This document shows, one piece after another, positions 16,426-24,895 of a stretch of DNA of 64,000 bases. The first letter of the stretch is position 1. Each line of letters begins with the position of its first letter. The stretch comes from Taklimakanibacter deserti. Lineage in GTDB: Bacteria > Pseudomonadota > Alphaproteobacteria > Rhizobiales > Aestuariivirgaceae. The position numbers and the translations under genes were made by a program. The stretch is taken from assembly GCA_003574785.1 (NCBI GenBank), contig QORU01000004.1:248001-312000 (forward strand), in the 5' to 3' direction. Below the pieces are notes generated by a model. That model was given only the letters and a program-made list of their open reading frames with translations, did no database searches and had not been told where the DNA came from.

Positions 16426-18380
16426 GCCAGAAAGAACCTTCGCGCGCGGTGCGCCTCTGCGGCACCGAGGAAGACGTCGCAGCCCCGCAGATCGTCAAGG
16501 CGGGTGAGCTAACCGCTGAATTCGAGGCCGGCAATCTGCGTTACATCAGATTTGCCGGCCTGGAGATGATCCGCGCGGTGTCCTTCATCGTGCGCGATCG
16601 CAACTGGGCGACCTATACGCCGCAACTCTCCAATCTCCTCATCGAGCAGGACAGCGACGGCTTCGCCATCAGCTACGACGCGGAGACGAAGGACAAGGAA
16701 CAGGCCTTCCGCTATTCGGCGAAGATCACCGGCTCGGCCAAGGGCACAATCGAATTTGCCGCGGTTGGTGTCGCGGTCAGCGATTTCGTCACCAACCGCA
16801 CCGGCTTCGTCGTCCTGCATCCGATCGCGGGCGTGGCCGGCGCACCGGCCGTGGTCGAGACGGCCGACGGCAAGAAGCTCGACACGAAATTCCCCGAGCT
16901 CATCTCGCCCTCGCAGCCGATCATGAACATGCGCGCCATCACCCATGAATTCGCGCCCGGCGCGAAAATCGTCTGCCGCATGGAAGGCGACGTCTATGAG
17001 ATGGAGGACCAGCGCAACTGGATGGACGCGTCCTACAAAACCTATGTCCGCCCATTGGCGAAGCCTTGGCCCTACACGCTGAAGGCGGGCGAGCGCGTGG
17101 CGCAGAAGGTTTCGCTGAAGCTCGAGGGCAAGCTCCCAGCGCCATCCAGGCGGACGAAAGCCGTGCAGCTCAAGATCGGCAGGCGCATCGGCGTGGTGCC
17201 GCCGCTCGGCGTCGGCCTTAGCCCAGAGGATGCGGCGACGGCGCTCAAATCGGCAAGTACCTTAAGCAAGATCAAGCCGGCCTATGTCATTTGCCATTAT
17301 GACACACGTCTCGGCCATGATCAGAAGTCCTTGAAGGACATGCTGAAGGTCGCGGCCGCCCTCAAGGCCGAGGCCTGGCTCGAGGCGGTGGTGACGACGG
17401 TCGACGGCTTCGAGACGGAGATCGCCAAGCTGGCCAAGATCGTCAGCCGGCTGAAGTCACCCTTCAGGGCGGTCTTCCTGTCGCCCGCTTCCGACATGAA
17501 GAGCACCCAGCCGACCGGGCCCTGGCCGCCCTGCCCGCCTTTGGCCGATATCTACAAGCTCGCCCGCTTGCTGTTCCCGGATACGCGCATCGGCGGCGGC
17601 ATGATGAGCTATTTCACCGAGCTCAACCGCAAAAGGCCGCCGGCCGGATTCGCCGACTTCATCACCTTCACCAATTCCGCCCTCGTCCATGCGGGCGATG
17701 ACCGCTCGGTGACCGAGGGCCTCGAAGCCTTGCCCGCCATGGCCAAGAGTGTCGGCGCTTTCGGCGGCGGCAAGCCTTTCGTTGTGGGTCCGAGCGCCAT
17801 CGGCATGCGCTTCAATCCCTATGGTGCCGCTCCGCAGGCCAATCCGAAGGATGTCCGCCAGGCCATGAACCGCAATGATCCGCGCCAGCGCGGCCTCTTA
17901 GGCGCGGCCTGGAACCTCGCCTATTTCGCGCATTTCGCCCGCAATGGCGCGCAATCGGTAGCACTCGGCGGCCTCACCGGGCCTTTCGGCGCCGTTTACA
18001 GCAAGACGGCCTGGCCGCAGGCCTGGTTCGACGGGGTGAAAGGCGGCGTCTATCCCGTCTTCCATGTTCTGCGCGGGATGAGCCGGCTCCAGGGCGCCGA
18101 TCTTTTTGACATCGGCATCAGCCGGCCGCGCGATGTCCAGGCGCTCGCCGCACAGCGCAAGGACGGCAAGATCGAGTTATGGATCGCCAACCTCACCGGC
18201 GATCCGGTGACGGTTGATCTTGGACGGAAATTTGTGGATAGCCGGGCCGCCGTGCTGGATGCCGAGCGCTTCGTTCGGGCGGCGGAAAAGCCGGAATTTC
18301 TCGACAGGGTCAATACCACGCTCGCGGTTCCGCGGATGGAACTCGGCCCCTATGCCGTCTGCCGGTTGATTTCACCTTGA
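16422..18380 (+). CDS. D-apionate lactonase-like three-domain protein
   Basis: A 652-residue cytoplasmic protein without signal peptide. Three regions are visible: an N-terminal beta-rich domain (about residues 25-235; RYIRFAGLEMIRAVSFIVRD is the most distinctive stretch), a middle region that looks like a TIM barrel (about 245-570; IGVVPPLGVGLSPEDAATAL, then VGPSAIGMRFNPYG), and a C-terminal beta domain. This organisation and the N-terminal stretch resemble the D-apionate lactonase (ApnL) family, which opens D-apionolactone during apiose catabolism; this is family recall, not a search result. It is translationally coupled to the ABC ATPase. No clear apiose dehydrogenase or apionate oxidoisomerase gene is nearby, so a related lactone may be the substrate. 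Confidence 0.62.
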   Translation: MSQKEPSRAVRLCGTEEDVAAPQIVKAGELTAEFEAGNLRYIRFAGLEMIRAVSFIVRDRNWATYTPQLSNLLIEQDSDGFAISYDAETKDKEQAFRYSAKITGSAKGTIEFAAVGVAVSDFVTNRTGFVVLHPIAGVAGAPAVVETADGKKLDTKFPELISPSQPIMNMRAITHEFAPGAKIVCRMEGDVYEMEDQRNWMDASYKTYVRPLAKPWPYTLKAGERVAQKVSLKLEGKLPAPSRRTKAVQLKIGRRIGVVPPLGVGLSPEDAATALKSASTLSKIKPAYVICHYDTRLGHDQKSLKDMLKVAAALKAEAWLEAVVTTVDGFETEIAKLAKIVSRLKSPFRAVFLSPASDMKSTQPTGPWPPCPPLADIYKLARLLFPDTRIGGGMMSYFTELNRKRPPAGFADFITFTNSALVHAGDDRSVTEGLEALPAMAKSVGAFGGGKPFVVGPSAIGMRFNPYGAAPQANPKDVRQAMNRNDPRQRGLLGAAWNLAYFAHFARNGAQSVALGGLTGPFGAVYSKTAWPQAWFDGVKGGVYPVFHVLRGMSRLQGADLFDIGISRPRDVQALAAQRKDGKIELWIANLTGDPVTVDLGRKFVDSRAAVLDAERFVRAAEKPEFLDRVNTTLAVPRMELGPYAVCRLISP

Positions 18381-18725
18381 AAACACGGGCTGTTTCAAAA
18401 CCGGACATCTGGCAAGGATCGGCAAATCATTGTCCTAACGTTAGCTTTTCACAGCAAAGTTAATTAGTTTTTAGTAGAAAATTCGATTGACGTAGCGTAG
18501 CATGCATGTGGGATGGCGAGTACGTGCATGTGTTTTCTTTTTGGTCTGTTGGCCGTAGCCGAAAGCGTGGTCTTGCGCTGGGACACCTTTACCCTTCCGG
18601 CAAGACGATTGGCTCGGCGACGCCGGCCGAGTTCTTACGTTGCGCAAGAATGGCGCGACGATTGCATGGCGCTTCCCGTCGGACCTCGACTGATCCGAAA
18701 CCGGATAACAGCGCGGAAGTAGCCC
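18381..18725. other. Gene-free stretch before the glycan island
   Basis: A 345-bp region where base composition becomes more A/T-rich. It holds a weak hairpin directly after the preceding stop (TTGAAA-ACA...TGTTTCAA, about 18378-18400), a 10-bp palindrome CTAACGTTAG (18435-18444) whose half-sites resemble the operator at 4890-4901, and a TTGACG box at 18487-18492 without a convincing -10. A short open frame at 18513-18722 has no recognisable features and I do not call it a gene. Confidence 0.5.
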
Positions 18726-19793
18726 ATGCTCGATCGCCCTTCAACTCCCCGGACTTCCGGCTGGTCACTCGGCAGCAAGATGCCGGCCCGGCTCGGCAAC
18801 CTTCTGGTGCTCGGCGGCGCCGGCTTCGTCGGCTCGCATTTGTGCGAGAGGCTGGTGAGCGAAGGCCATCATGTGACCTGCGTCGACAACTTGGCGACCG
18901 GGTCGCTCGCCAATATCCGGCATCTGATGAAGACCAATCGCTTTTCGATGGTCCAGTGCGATGTCGCGAAGCCGATGAAGTTCTCCGGCAAGTTCAATCA
19001 GATCTACAACCTTGCCTGCCCCGCCTCGCCGCCTGCCTATCAGGCCGATCCGATCCAGACGGTCAAGACCAGCGTGCTCGGCGCCATCAACGTGCTGGAA
19101 CTGGCGCGCGAGCATGATGCGCCGGTCTTCCAGGCCTCGACATCCGAGATTTATGGCGACCCGCTGCATCACCCGCAACATGAAGCCGACTGGGGCAATG
19201 TCAATCCGATCGGCCCGCGCGCCTGCTACGACGAGGGCAAGCGTTGTGCCGAGACCCTGTTCTTCGACTACCACCGCGTTCATGGCGTGAGTATCCGGAT
19301 CGCCCGGATTTTCAACACCTATGGCCCGCGCATGGCCATCAATGACGGTCGCGTCGTGTCCAACTTCATCGTCGCCGCCTTGCAGGACAAGCCGATCACG
19401 GTCTACGGGACCGGTGCCCAGACCCGGTCATTCTGCTATGTCGATGATCTCGTAGACGGCATTGTGCGCCTGATGAATGCACCCGACGATGTGACCGGCC
19501 CGGTCAATCTCGGCAATCCGGAGGAGTTTACGGTGCGGGATTTCGCCGAGCTGGTGATCAGCCTCACCAATTCACGCTCCGAAATCGTCTATCTGCCGCT
19601 TCCCACCGACGATCCGCGCCAGCGCCGGCCGGATATCGGCCGTGCTGCGGAACTTCTTGGCTGGCGGCCCACCATCTCAGTCGAAGCCGGCGTCCGCCGG
19701 ACGATCGCGTATTTTGACGCAATTCTGCAAAGGCCGGATCGAGCCTACTGCGTTAACCAGAGCAACGTCGAGTTGTCTCAGTTAAGCTACTGA
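18726..19793 (+). CDS. UDP-glucuronate decarboxylase-like NAD-dependent epimerase/dehydratase
   Basis: A 355-residue short-chain dehydrogenase of the extended class that probably converts UDP-glucuronate to UDP-xylose. The dinucleotide motif is [10 protein letters not shown] (about residues 30-39); the catalytic centre comprises [10 protein letters not shown] and [11 protein letters not shown], with the Tyr-x3-Lys pair near residue 168. The stretches [11 protein letters not shown] and [14 protein letters not shown] are hallmarks of the UXS group within the family. It opens a cluster with glycosyltransferases, so it likely supplies a UDP-pentose for a surface glycan. Start at 18726 has a GGAAG site; an internal ATG at 18780 is an alternative. 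The N-terminal 20 residues are extra relative to the minimal fold. Confidence 0.85.
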   Translation: MLDRPSTPRTSGWSLGSKMPARLGNLLVLGGAGFVGSHLCERLVSEGHHVTCVDNLATGSLANIRHLMKTNRFSMVQCDVAKPMKFSGKFNQIYNLACPASPPAYQADPIQTVKTSVLGAINVLELAREHDAPVFQASTSEIYGDPLHHPQHEADWGNVNPIGPRACYDEGKRCAETLFFDYHRVHGVSIRIARIFNTYGPRMAINDGRVVSNFIVAALQDKPITVYGTGAQTRSFCYVDDLVDGIVRLMNAPDDVTGPVNLGNPEEFTVRDFAELVISLTNSRSEIVYLPLPTDDPRQRRPDIGRAAELLGWRPTISVEAGVRRTIAYFDAILQRPDRAYCVNQSNVELSQLSY

Positions 19794-19843
19794 AAAATAA
19801 AAAATATTTAAGGTATGGCGAATGTCTTTTCCTTTCTGAATTA

Positions 19844-19873
19844 TTGACGACCTGTACCAAAATAGGCTATACT
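19844..19873 (+). promoter_or_regulatory. Sigma-70-type promoter for the small secreted protein gene
   Basis: TTGACG (19844-19849) and TATACT (19868-19873) with 18-bp spacing, in an A/T-rich stretch, about 75 bases before the ATG at 19950. The predicted leader contains a small dyad CGGCA/TGCCG (19881-19900). Confidence 0.6.
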
Positions 19874-19949
19874 TACCCAACGGCAACCCCGCAACTGCCG
19901 ACAAAAAAAGAAAGTGCGTTTTTGTTGTGCCTGACTGGTGGAGTGACAA

Positions 19950-20258
19950 ATGACGGCGATTAGACACTGGCTTGCGACCCTGAGTGTTTTCGCATTCGGA
20001 ACCGCAACACAATCCTATGTACAACCGGCTGAAGCCAAGGTGACTGCAGCTGAAATCGAGCGAGCCTGCGAGAAAGCCTTGCGGGCGAATACGATCGAAG
20101 CGCTGGAGCACTTTCTCCATAAGTATCCGCCCAGCAAGTATCGCAATGATGTCGCTTGCTATGCGCTTGCTTTGGATGCGCTTGGCGATTTCGAAGGCAG
20201 CAGCAACGGTAGCCGCAATCCTTCCGGTAACCGCGTCGACGGCGGTTATGGGAGCTGA
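19950..20258 (+). CDS. Small secreted protein with TPR-like segment (paralogue of 26683)
   Basis: A 102-residue protein with a Sec-type signal peptide (about residues 1-30, ending QPAEA) and a short mature part. The core, EIERACEKALRANTIEAL then EHFLHKYPPSKY, resembles one helix-turn-helix repeat of the tetratricopeptide or Sel1-like kind, and two Cys residues (in RACEKAL and VACYALAL) flank it, possibly forming a disulfide in the periplasm. The tail is Ser/Asn/Gly-rich. The gene at 26683 on the opposite strand encodes a clear paralogue with the same Cys spacing and the same -ALR-NT-EAL-FL-KYP- core. A strong promoter lies upstream (19844) and GGTGGAG precedes the ATG. Function unknown. Confidence 0.75.
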   Translation: MTAIRHWLATLSVFAFGTATQSYVQPAEAKVTAAEIERACEKALRANTIEALEHFLHKYPPSKYRNDVACYALALDALGDFEGSSNGSRNPSGNRVDGGYGS

Positions 20259-20595
20259 TCCGAGTTCGTAAACTCGGCTGATGTGGCAGGTTGGCTGGAT
20301 CCCGACGCCATCGAGCGGTGGGAGTGAGGGATTGTTGTCGGGAACTTTCCGGCGCCCTAGATCTCGGGGCTTACTCCCCGGTTCGAGCAGTCTGACACAT
20401 AGTCCGACTGCTGAGCTTTTTTACCATTGGCAACGATTGCAGTCCTATCCGATGCCTCTGATTTTGCTGGCATCTGAATTGCATTTATAAGAATGAGAAT
20501 GAGGATTGCACCACCTTGCGTCGGAATATCCTTGGCCGCAGGCCGGTCGCACTCCAGTCATTCTACGAATTGAAACGACCGGTAGCCAGCATCAA
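20259..20595. other. Gene-free stretch with hairpins
   Basis: A 337-bp gap. A perfect hairpin CCGAGTT-CGTA-AACTCGG (20260-20277) follows the upstream stop codon directly and could end that transcript, although no T-run follows. A second small hairpin CGGGG...CCCCG lies at 20365-20380. A TTG at 20506 could extend the next gene upstream, but its GAGG motif is too close to be convincing. Nothing else recognised. Confidence 0.5.
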
Positions 20596-21606
20596 ATGCC
20601 GTCAATCTCGGTAATCATTCCGGTATTCAATACCCGTGCACACATAGACCGGTGCATTGCATCAATTCTGGAGCAGAGCTTTTCGGACTTCGAGGTCATT
20701 TTCATCGACGATGGCTCGAGCGACCGCAGCGGCCAGGTGGTGAGGCAGTTTGCCAGATTGGACTCGCGGATAATTCTACACGAGCACGCCGCAAACCTCG
20801 GTCCGGGGGCCGCCCGCAACACGGGAGTCGCCAAAGCGAGGGCGAGTTATCTCACATTCATCGACAGCGACGACTATGTCGATTCGAACTTTCTCAAAAG
20901 GCTGCATGACGCTTCCGACCGCGGATATTTCGATATCGTCGAATCCGGGTGCCGAGCCGTCGACGACGCCGATGAGATCCTATGGCAATACACACCAGAT
21001 GTCGCCGAATTTAGGGATCTGCAATCCATAAGTGACAGCATCCTTCTTCTCAAGGAAACAGGAACGACGCAAAAATTGTGGAAGAGGTCGCTGTTCATTG
21101 AGAACCACATTCGTTTTCCGCAGGGCATGTTTTGGGAGGACATCGCCGTCGTGCCGGTTCTGGTGCTCTGCGCGCGCAGCCTCTCCAAAATCGATCTCGT
21201 CGGGTACAATTACCTGCAGCGCGCTCAGTCGATAACCAACACCCGCTCCGTCAAGCACGTCACCGATCTCTTCCGGGCGCACGAATATTTGCGGTCATTT
21301 CTCACAAGCCGGGGAATATATGAGAAGCATCGAAGCGCTTTTGAAAAGTCGGTGAACAGAAACGTCCAATACCTTCTCGAGCACATGCAGTCGCGCCATT
21401 CGTCAGGGCAGTCAAAAAAGCTTGCCCGCATTTGCGGTATCATGGCCAACGAGTACCTGACCGACAACGGCATCATAGAGCGCATTACCTCGGCCCGCCT
21501 GGACGCGATCGTCGAAGGCTTCCTGGCTCTCGACTTCAGCCAGCCGGACGCAACACTCAAGTCAGCAGCAAGACGTATTTGGGAATCCAACCGTGTCTAT
21601 CAGTAA
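20596..21606 (+). CDS. Family 2 glycosyltransferase
   Basis: A 336-residue cytoplasmic or membrane-associated glycosyltransferase of the GT2 (GT-A fold) type. The N-terminal strand ISVIIPVFN, the nucleotide site VIFIDDGSSDRSG and the metal-binding DxD region FIDSDDY (about residues 88-94) are all intact. It transfers a sugar from a nucleotide donor to a growing glycan; donor and acceptor cannot be read from sequence, but the UDP-glucuronate decarboxylase upstream suggests UDP-xylose availability. It overlaps the next, much larger glycosyltransferase gene by 14 bp, so the two are coupled. I chose the ATG at 20596 because homology begins there; a TTG at 20506 would add 30 residues. Confidence 0.85.
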   Translation: MPSISVIIPVFNTRAHIDRCIASILEQSFSDFEVIFIDDGSSDRSGQVVRQFARLDSRIILHEHAANLGPGAARNTGVAKARASYLTFIDSDDYVDSNFLKRLHDASDRGYFDIVESGCRAVDDADEILWQYTPDVAEFRDLQSISDSILLLKETGTTQKLWKRSLFIENHIRFPQGMFWEDIAVVPVLVLCARSLSKIDLVGYNYLQRAQSITNTRSVKHVTDLFRAHEYLRSFLTSRGIYEKHRSAFEKSVNRNVQYLLEHMQSRHSSGQSKKLARICGIMANEYLTDNGIIERITSARLDAIVEGFLALDFSQPDATLKSAARRIWESNRVYQ

Positions 21607-24600
21607 CGCGAAAGAAACGACGCCCGCCAATTCGGTCTGTGTCATAACGACCGATATCGCCGTACATGACCTGCTCCAGGAAGCGTCCATTTCCATGATT
21701 GCATTGGCGCAAAAACTGGCGAGCGCGGGAAATGACGTCACCTTGCTCTGGGTACCGCCCGGCGGTCCCAAGCGAGCAGAAGAGGCGACAAAGGAAGTCG
21801 AATACTTCGCCGCCGTCCACGGCATCAAGCTCGAAATCTTCCGGCATGCCAGCGAGAACGTGAGTGAATTCTACGGTCCCGAGTATCGATCCTTCGGCAT
21901 TTACAGATACCTGAAGCAAAACACGTTCGGCAGCGTCTATTTCCCGCTGGAAGGTGGCCTCCCCTACTATACCTTGCTCGCCAAGGAGACCGGTGTCTAT
22001 CCGCACAGACCTCGTCTCGTCGTCGTAGCGCATTCACCGCTGCAATGGCAGGAAGGTGCGGATCGGTTTTTCCTCGCGAACACCGAGCAGGCAAAGATTG
22101 CCTTCATGGAAAAATACAGCGCGCAAGAGCCCGACAGGCTCGTCTGCGTTTCCGCCGAGCTGCAGAAGTGGTTTCGCGAAAGAAAATGGACGCTGCCACA
22201 GGACTGCAGGGTTGCACCGGCCCTCACGCCCTCCGAATGGCTGCGGACGGGAGAAGTCGCCGGCGGCCAGATCATCACACGCCCGCGCGAGTTGTTCCTG
22301 ATCGCCAGTCATCGCTTCAGGGACGGCATGACCCTGTTCTGCGACATGCTGGACGAAATCGCCAGCCAGGGCATCGATGACCTGCGGATCACCGTGATCG
22401 GAGAGTTCGGTCAAATTCTTGGAGAACACACGGGCGGCATGTTCGTCCGGCGCGGAAGGCAATGGCGCTTTCCGATAAGATTTCGGCCGGATCTTTCGCT
22501 TCCCGACGGCATACGCCATGCCGGACGGCTTGGCGGGACCGCCATCATCCCCAACTTTGAAAGCGCGACGGGCTATTGTGTGTCCGAGTGCATTCGGCTC
22601 GGTGTGCCTTTCGTCGCGACCGCCGTCGGGGGCAATATCGAGCACGTCGCGCCCGACAACGCTGGAAAATGCCTGGCGCAACCCAGCGCAGCTTCATTGG
22701 CATCGACCTTGCTCAAGCAGATCAAGGAGCGGCCCGGCGGCGTACAACGCTGGGGCGCCCAGGGGAAGGAGGAGCAGTGGCTCGACAAGAGCGAGGACGC
22801 GAAGGCTGCGCCGCGAAAGAACGAGCCACGCAAGGCCGGCCGGAAAACCCATCCGCTGGTTTCCGTCATCGTCACCCATCATGATAGGCCGCAGTATCTG
22901 ATGCAGGCGATCGCATCCGTGAAAGACCAGGATTATCCGAATTTTGAGGTGATCCTGGTCGATGATGGCAGCAAACTGCCGGAATCGCACACCGCGCTGG
23001 ACAAGCTTGAAAAGGAATTCCGCCGAAAGAGCTGGAAGATCATCCGCAGCGAGAACAAATACGTGGGTGCGGCCCGCAATACCGGTGTCCGGGCTTCGCG
23101 CGGTGAGATGGTCGTGCTGCTCGACGATGACAATGCGCTGTATCCGGAAGCTCTGAGCACCTTTGTTCACGCCCTGGAGAGCTCGCGATCGGATGTATGT
23201 ATGGCGTTGGCCAAGAGCGTATTTCAGTCGAACATTCCCGGCAGCGATCGCACGAGCTACCTCACGCATCTGCCTTTGGGCGGATGTCTCGATCTGGGCA
23301 TGCTGGCCAATGTATTTGGCGACACGATCTCGATTTATCGCAGGGACGTGTTCGACAAAGTCGGTTTTCAAATGGAGAAGCGCAACTACCGCGTTGAGGA
23401 CTGGGAGTTCTTCGTCAGGCTGACGCAAGCTGGACTTAAGCTGAGGCTGATCCCCGAATTCCTTTTCTGGTATAGGATCAGTACCGAAGGAAGATACAGG
23501 ACGTCGCACTATCACGACAACCTGACACCCATAGTCGAGGTTATGGCGAAGCACGGCTTCAAGGGGCTCGAATATTTTCACCACATATTTGTGAGCCAGA
23601 ATGTTTCTCAGTATCAACTGGACAGCGCCCGTTCGAACTTCTGGTACTCTCCTTCGGATACGCGGCACTTCGACTTGGCCAAGCTCGATCCGAACGCGCC
23701 GCAGGCGATCACCTTGCTCGCAAAAATTGCCGCGACCGAGAACCGCGAGGACACTGCCGTCGGCCTCTTGGCACAAGCAGGAGGCAACGATTTCGGCAAC
23801 GCCGCCGCCGCGGCTATGGACGAGCAGCCGGACTCGCTGACCGCCGTCCGGCTCGCCGGCGCTTCGCTGACGGCCGATCGCCGGCTTACCGGCGATGAGC
23901 TTCTCGTCATGGAAACCTGGTCGACCGACCCGAACGTGACACCTATTTCCTATGTCGAGAAGCCCGATCGCCTCTTGCTCGAATCGAAAGGGGGCACTTT
24001 GACCGCGGCAGTTCTCGCTGCCGGCTGCCCGTCATCGACGATCTCCGTTATGAGCATGGTATCGCTGTCGGATTCTGCAAGCGGGCCGGCGGAATTCCTG
24101 CTGTTGCTCTGCCCAATGCATGAAGATCCCGTCATTGCCGCCAAGTCGGCGCTCAAGGCCAAAAAGGATGGTACGAGCGGCTGGGTGGAAGTCTCCGCGC
24201 CGTTCAAGCCGACCCTGCTGGAGGCGCATTTGGCGATTCCGAGTTCGGCCCCAATGAACCTCGTTCTTGCGGTTCGCACGCCGGCGACGAGCAAGGGAGG
24301 CGCCTTGGGCTGTTTTGCCGGGACCATCGTCAGGACCTCGGTGGAAGACCGTCTCGCCAGGCGGCCTCGCCTCGGACCGCCGCCGTTCAAGCGACGGGCT
24401 CGAATTTGGACGGACGAGGAGCGCCGCAGCGCGCAGCTGGCGACCAACTATCAAAGCGATTTGCCGCTTCTGCTTTTCCCGAAGGAGCTGGATGGCGGAA
24501 TATTCATCAGGCCATCCACCGCGGGCCCGGTGGCGGCGGTGCTGTGGGGCGGATTTCCGGCGTTTGCCCGGGAAGTAATAGCCACAGTCGAGGTCGCGCA

Positions 24601-24871
24601 TGACGAAGCCCCTCCTCTGGACTTCGCGCTGGCCTTGACTCTGCCCTCAGGAACTCTCGACTGGCGCAGCGAAGGGCCCATCAAGCCGATTGCATTCTCA
24701 GGCTGGACCAGGATTGAGCAGAAATTCAAACTGCACGAAATCAAACTGGCGGTACGCGATCTGATTCCGAACTCGCTGGCGGTAAGCGTCGCGGTGAGAT
24801 TGCCGCGCGGGTCGAAACCGAGTCCGTCGAATGCTTTCTTCAGATCGCTGGCCTTCTCCTGGGACCAGTGA
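21593..24871 (+). CDS. Large bifunctional glycosyltransferase (GT4-like + GT2) with C-terminal beta-rich region
   Basis: A 1092-residue protein without signal peptide. Residues about 10-400 look like a GT4 (GT-B fold) transferase: N-terminal ALAQKLASAGNDVTLLWVPP and the donor-binding region FESATGYCVSECIRLGVPFV near residue 325. Residues about 419-650 are a complete GT2 domain: LVSVIVTHHDRPQYL, VILVDDGSK, LLDDDNALYP (DxD near 508) and VEDWEFFVRL (near 600). Residues about 690-1092 have no recognisable family; strand-rich pattern and repeated phrases such as LPLLLFPKEL suggest one or two beta-sandwich domains. Two transferases in one chain imply consecutive sugar additions. Start is GTG at 21593, within the upstream GT2 gene. 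More A/T-rich than flanking metabolic genes. Confidence 0.8.
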   Translation: MSISNAKETTPANSVCVITTDIAVHDLLQEASISMIALAQKLASAGNDVTLLWVPPGGPKRAEEATKEVEYFAAVHGIKLEIFRHASENVSEFYGPEYRSFGIYRYLKQNTFGSVYFPLEGGLPYYTLLAKETGVYPHRPRLVVVAHSPLQWQEGADRFFLANTEQAKIAFMEKYSAQEPDRLVCVSAELQKWFRERKWTLPQDCRVAPALTPSEWLRTGEVAGGQIITRPRELFLIASHRFRDGMTLFCDMLDEIASQGIDDLRITVIGEFGQILGEHTGGMFVRRGRQWRFPIRFRPDLSLPDGIRHAGRLGGTAIIPNFESATGYCVSECIRLGVPFVATAVGGNIEHVAPDNAGKCLAQPSAASLASTLLKQIKERPGGVQRWGAQGKEEQWLDKSEDAKAAPRKNEPRKAGRKTHPLVSVIVTHHDRPQYLMQAIASVKDQDYPNFEVILVDDGSKLPESHTALDKLEKEFRRKSWKIIRSENKYVGAARNTGVRASRGEMVVLLDDDNALYPEALSTFVHALESSRSDVCMALAKSVFQSNIPGSDRTSYLTHLPLGGCLDLGMLANVFGDTISIYRRDVFDKVGFQMEKRNYRVEDWEFFVRLTQAGLKLRLIPEFLFWYRISTEGRYRTSHYHDNLTPIVEVMAKHGFKGLEYFHHIFVSQNVSQYQLDSARSNFWYSPSDTRHFDLAKLDPNAPQAITLLAKIAATENREDTAVGLLAQAGGNDFGNAAAAAMDEQPDSLTAVRLAGASLTADRRLTGDELLVMETWSTDPNVTPISYVEKPDRLLLESKGGTLTAAVLAAGCPSSTISVMSMVSLSDSASGPAEFLLLLCPMHEDPVIAAKSALKAKKDGTSGWVEVSAPFKPTLLEAHLAIPSSAPMNLVLAVRTPATSKGGALGCFAGTIVRTSVEDRLARRPRLGPPPFKRRARIWTDEERRSAQLATNYQSDLPLLLFPKELDGGIFIRPSTAGPVAAVLWGGFPAFAREVIATVEVAHDEAPPLDFALALTLPSGTLDWRSEGPIKPIAFSGWTRIEQKFKLHEIKLAVRDLIPNSLAVSVAVRLPRGSKPSPSNAFFRSLAFSWDQ

Positions 24872-24895
24872 CCCGGACGTCATGACCTTGACGTG

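Noticed and set aside
18506..19117. Open frames just before and overlapping the epimerase gene
   Set aside because: No signal peptide, motif or ribosome site; the overlapping epimerase frame is unambiguous.
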